NCBI GenBank assembly: GCA_937950415.1
Contig: CALFDL010000169.1
Location: 1-12,953 of the forward strand
Origin: an uncultured Collinsella sp.
GTDB lineage: Bacteria > Actinomycetota > Coriobacteriia > Coriobacteriales > Coriobacteriaceae
Direction of reading: 5' to 3'
DNA: 12,953 nucleotides
Below, in pieces: positions 12,622 to 12,953 of the stretch (position 1 is its first letter; each line of letters starts with the position of its first letter). The position numbers and the translations under genes were made by a program. The notes below the pieces were generated by a model, which was not told where the DNA came from, did no database searches, and saw only the letters and a program-made list of their open reading frames with translations.

Positions 12622-12953
12622 CTATCCTTCGATACGGCTCAAGAACTCACGGGTGCGCCGCTCGCGCGGATGGTCGATAACCTGCTCGGCAGGGCCCTCC
12701 TCGACAATGCGACCGCCGTCCATAAAGACCACGCGGTCGGCAACGTCGCGGGCGAACTGCATCGCGTGCGTCACGATCACCATCGTCATATTCTGCGCCG
12801 CGAGGTCCTTGATGACGCGCAGCACCTCGGCCGTCAGCTCGGGATCGAGTGCCGAGGTCGGTTCGTCAAAGAACAAGATTTCCGGATCGAGCGCAAGGGC
12901 GCGGGCGATACTCACGCGCTGCTGCTGACCGCCCGAAAGCTCGCAGGGGACCT
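12622..12953 (-). CDS. Polar amino-acid ABC transporter ATP-binding protein (3' part only)
   Basis: The last 110 residues are visible; the 5' part lies beyond the right edge. The frame enters through the ABC signature LSGGQQQR, coded at about 12918-12941. The Walker B ILFFDEPTSALDPE with its D-loop and the H-loop VTHAM follow. The C-terminal end, with VVFMDGGRIVEEG and a final REFLSRI, is typical of the GlnQ/HisP/ArtP group, which energises uptake of polar amino acids through an inner-membrane permease. A GTG at 12915 is in frame but falls after the signature motif, so it is not the start. The gene ends its transcription unit, since a strong terminator follows. The exact substrate cannot be told from this part. 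Confidence 0.93.
   Translation of the reverse strand, partial: VPCELSGGQQQRVSIARALALDPEILFFDEPTSALDPELTAEVLRVIKDLAAQNMTMVIVTHAMQFARDVADRVVFMDGGRIVEEGPAEQVIDHPRERRTREFLSRIEG

Overview
The window looks like a piece of chromosome from a high-GC gut actinobacterium of the class Coriobacteriia, most likely Collinsella or a close relative. This rests on GC-rich codon usage, strong Shine-Dalgarno sites, gene families typical of that group, and palindromic repeats of the GGGACAAA...TTTGTCCC kind. I made the assignment from memory of such genomes, without a search. No integrase, transposase, CRISPR array, rRNA or tRNA was found.

Layout. (1) Bases 1-981 hold a larE-type sulfur transferase gene (+). 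(2) Bases 982-1583 form a long convergent intergenic region with two large diverged inverted repeats, a strongly foldable + strand segment that may be a structured RNA, and the terminator of the next operon. (3) Bases 1584-7581 are a six-gene operon on the - strand, read as PTS EIIBC (fructose family), a GatZ/KbaZ-family protein, a TalC-type transaldolase, transketolase N-terminal half, transketolase C-terminal half, and PTS EIIA. (4) A 414-bp divergent control region carries a LacI-type operator palindrome, followed by a lacI-family regulator gene (+). (5) Bases 9126-10109 encode an exported DNA/RNA non-specific endonuclease (+). (6) Bases 10236-12311 encode an EF-G-like GTPase (-) with altered nucleotide-binding motifs. 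(7) The right edge holds the 3' part of a polar amino-acid ABC transporter ATPase gene (-).

How the genes work together. The operon looks like a self-contained route for a ketose. The PTS would import and phosphorylate the sugar, the GatZ-family protein would act on the sugar phosphate, and a dedicated transaldolase and split transketolase would pass the carbon into the pentose phosphate pathway. There is no sugar kinase, no 1-phosphofructokinase and no GatY/KbaY catalytic aldolase subunit. GatZ relatives are known that are ketose-phosphate 4-epimerases, so the substrate may be a ketose whose phosphate is the C4 epimer of a pentose-phosphate-pathway intermediate, such as tagatose 6-P, L-ribulose 5-P or mannoheptulose 7-P. 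The true substrate is unknown. The adjacent LacI-family protein is the likely regulator. Three hairpins separate the first four genes of the operon, while the last three genes are tightly coupled.
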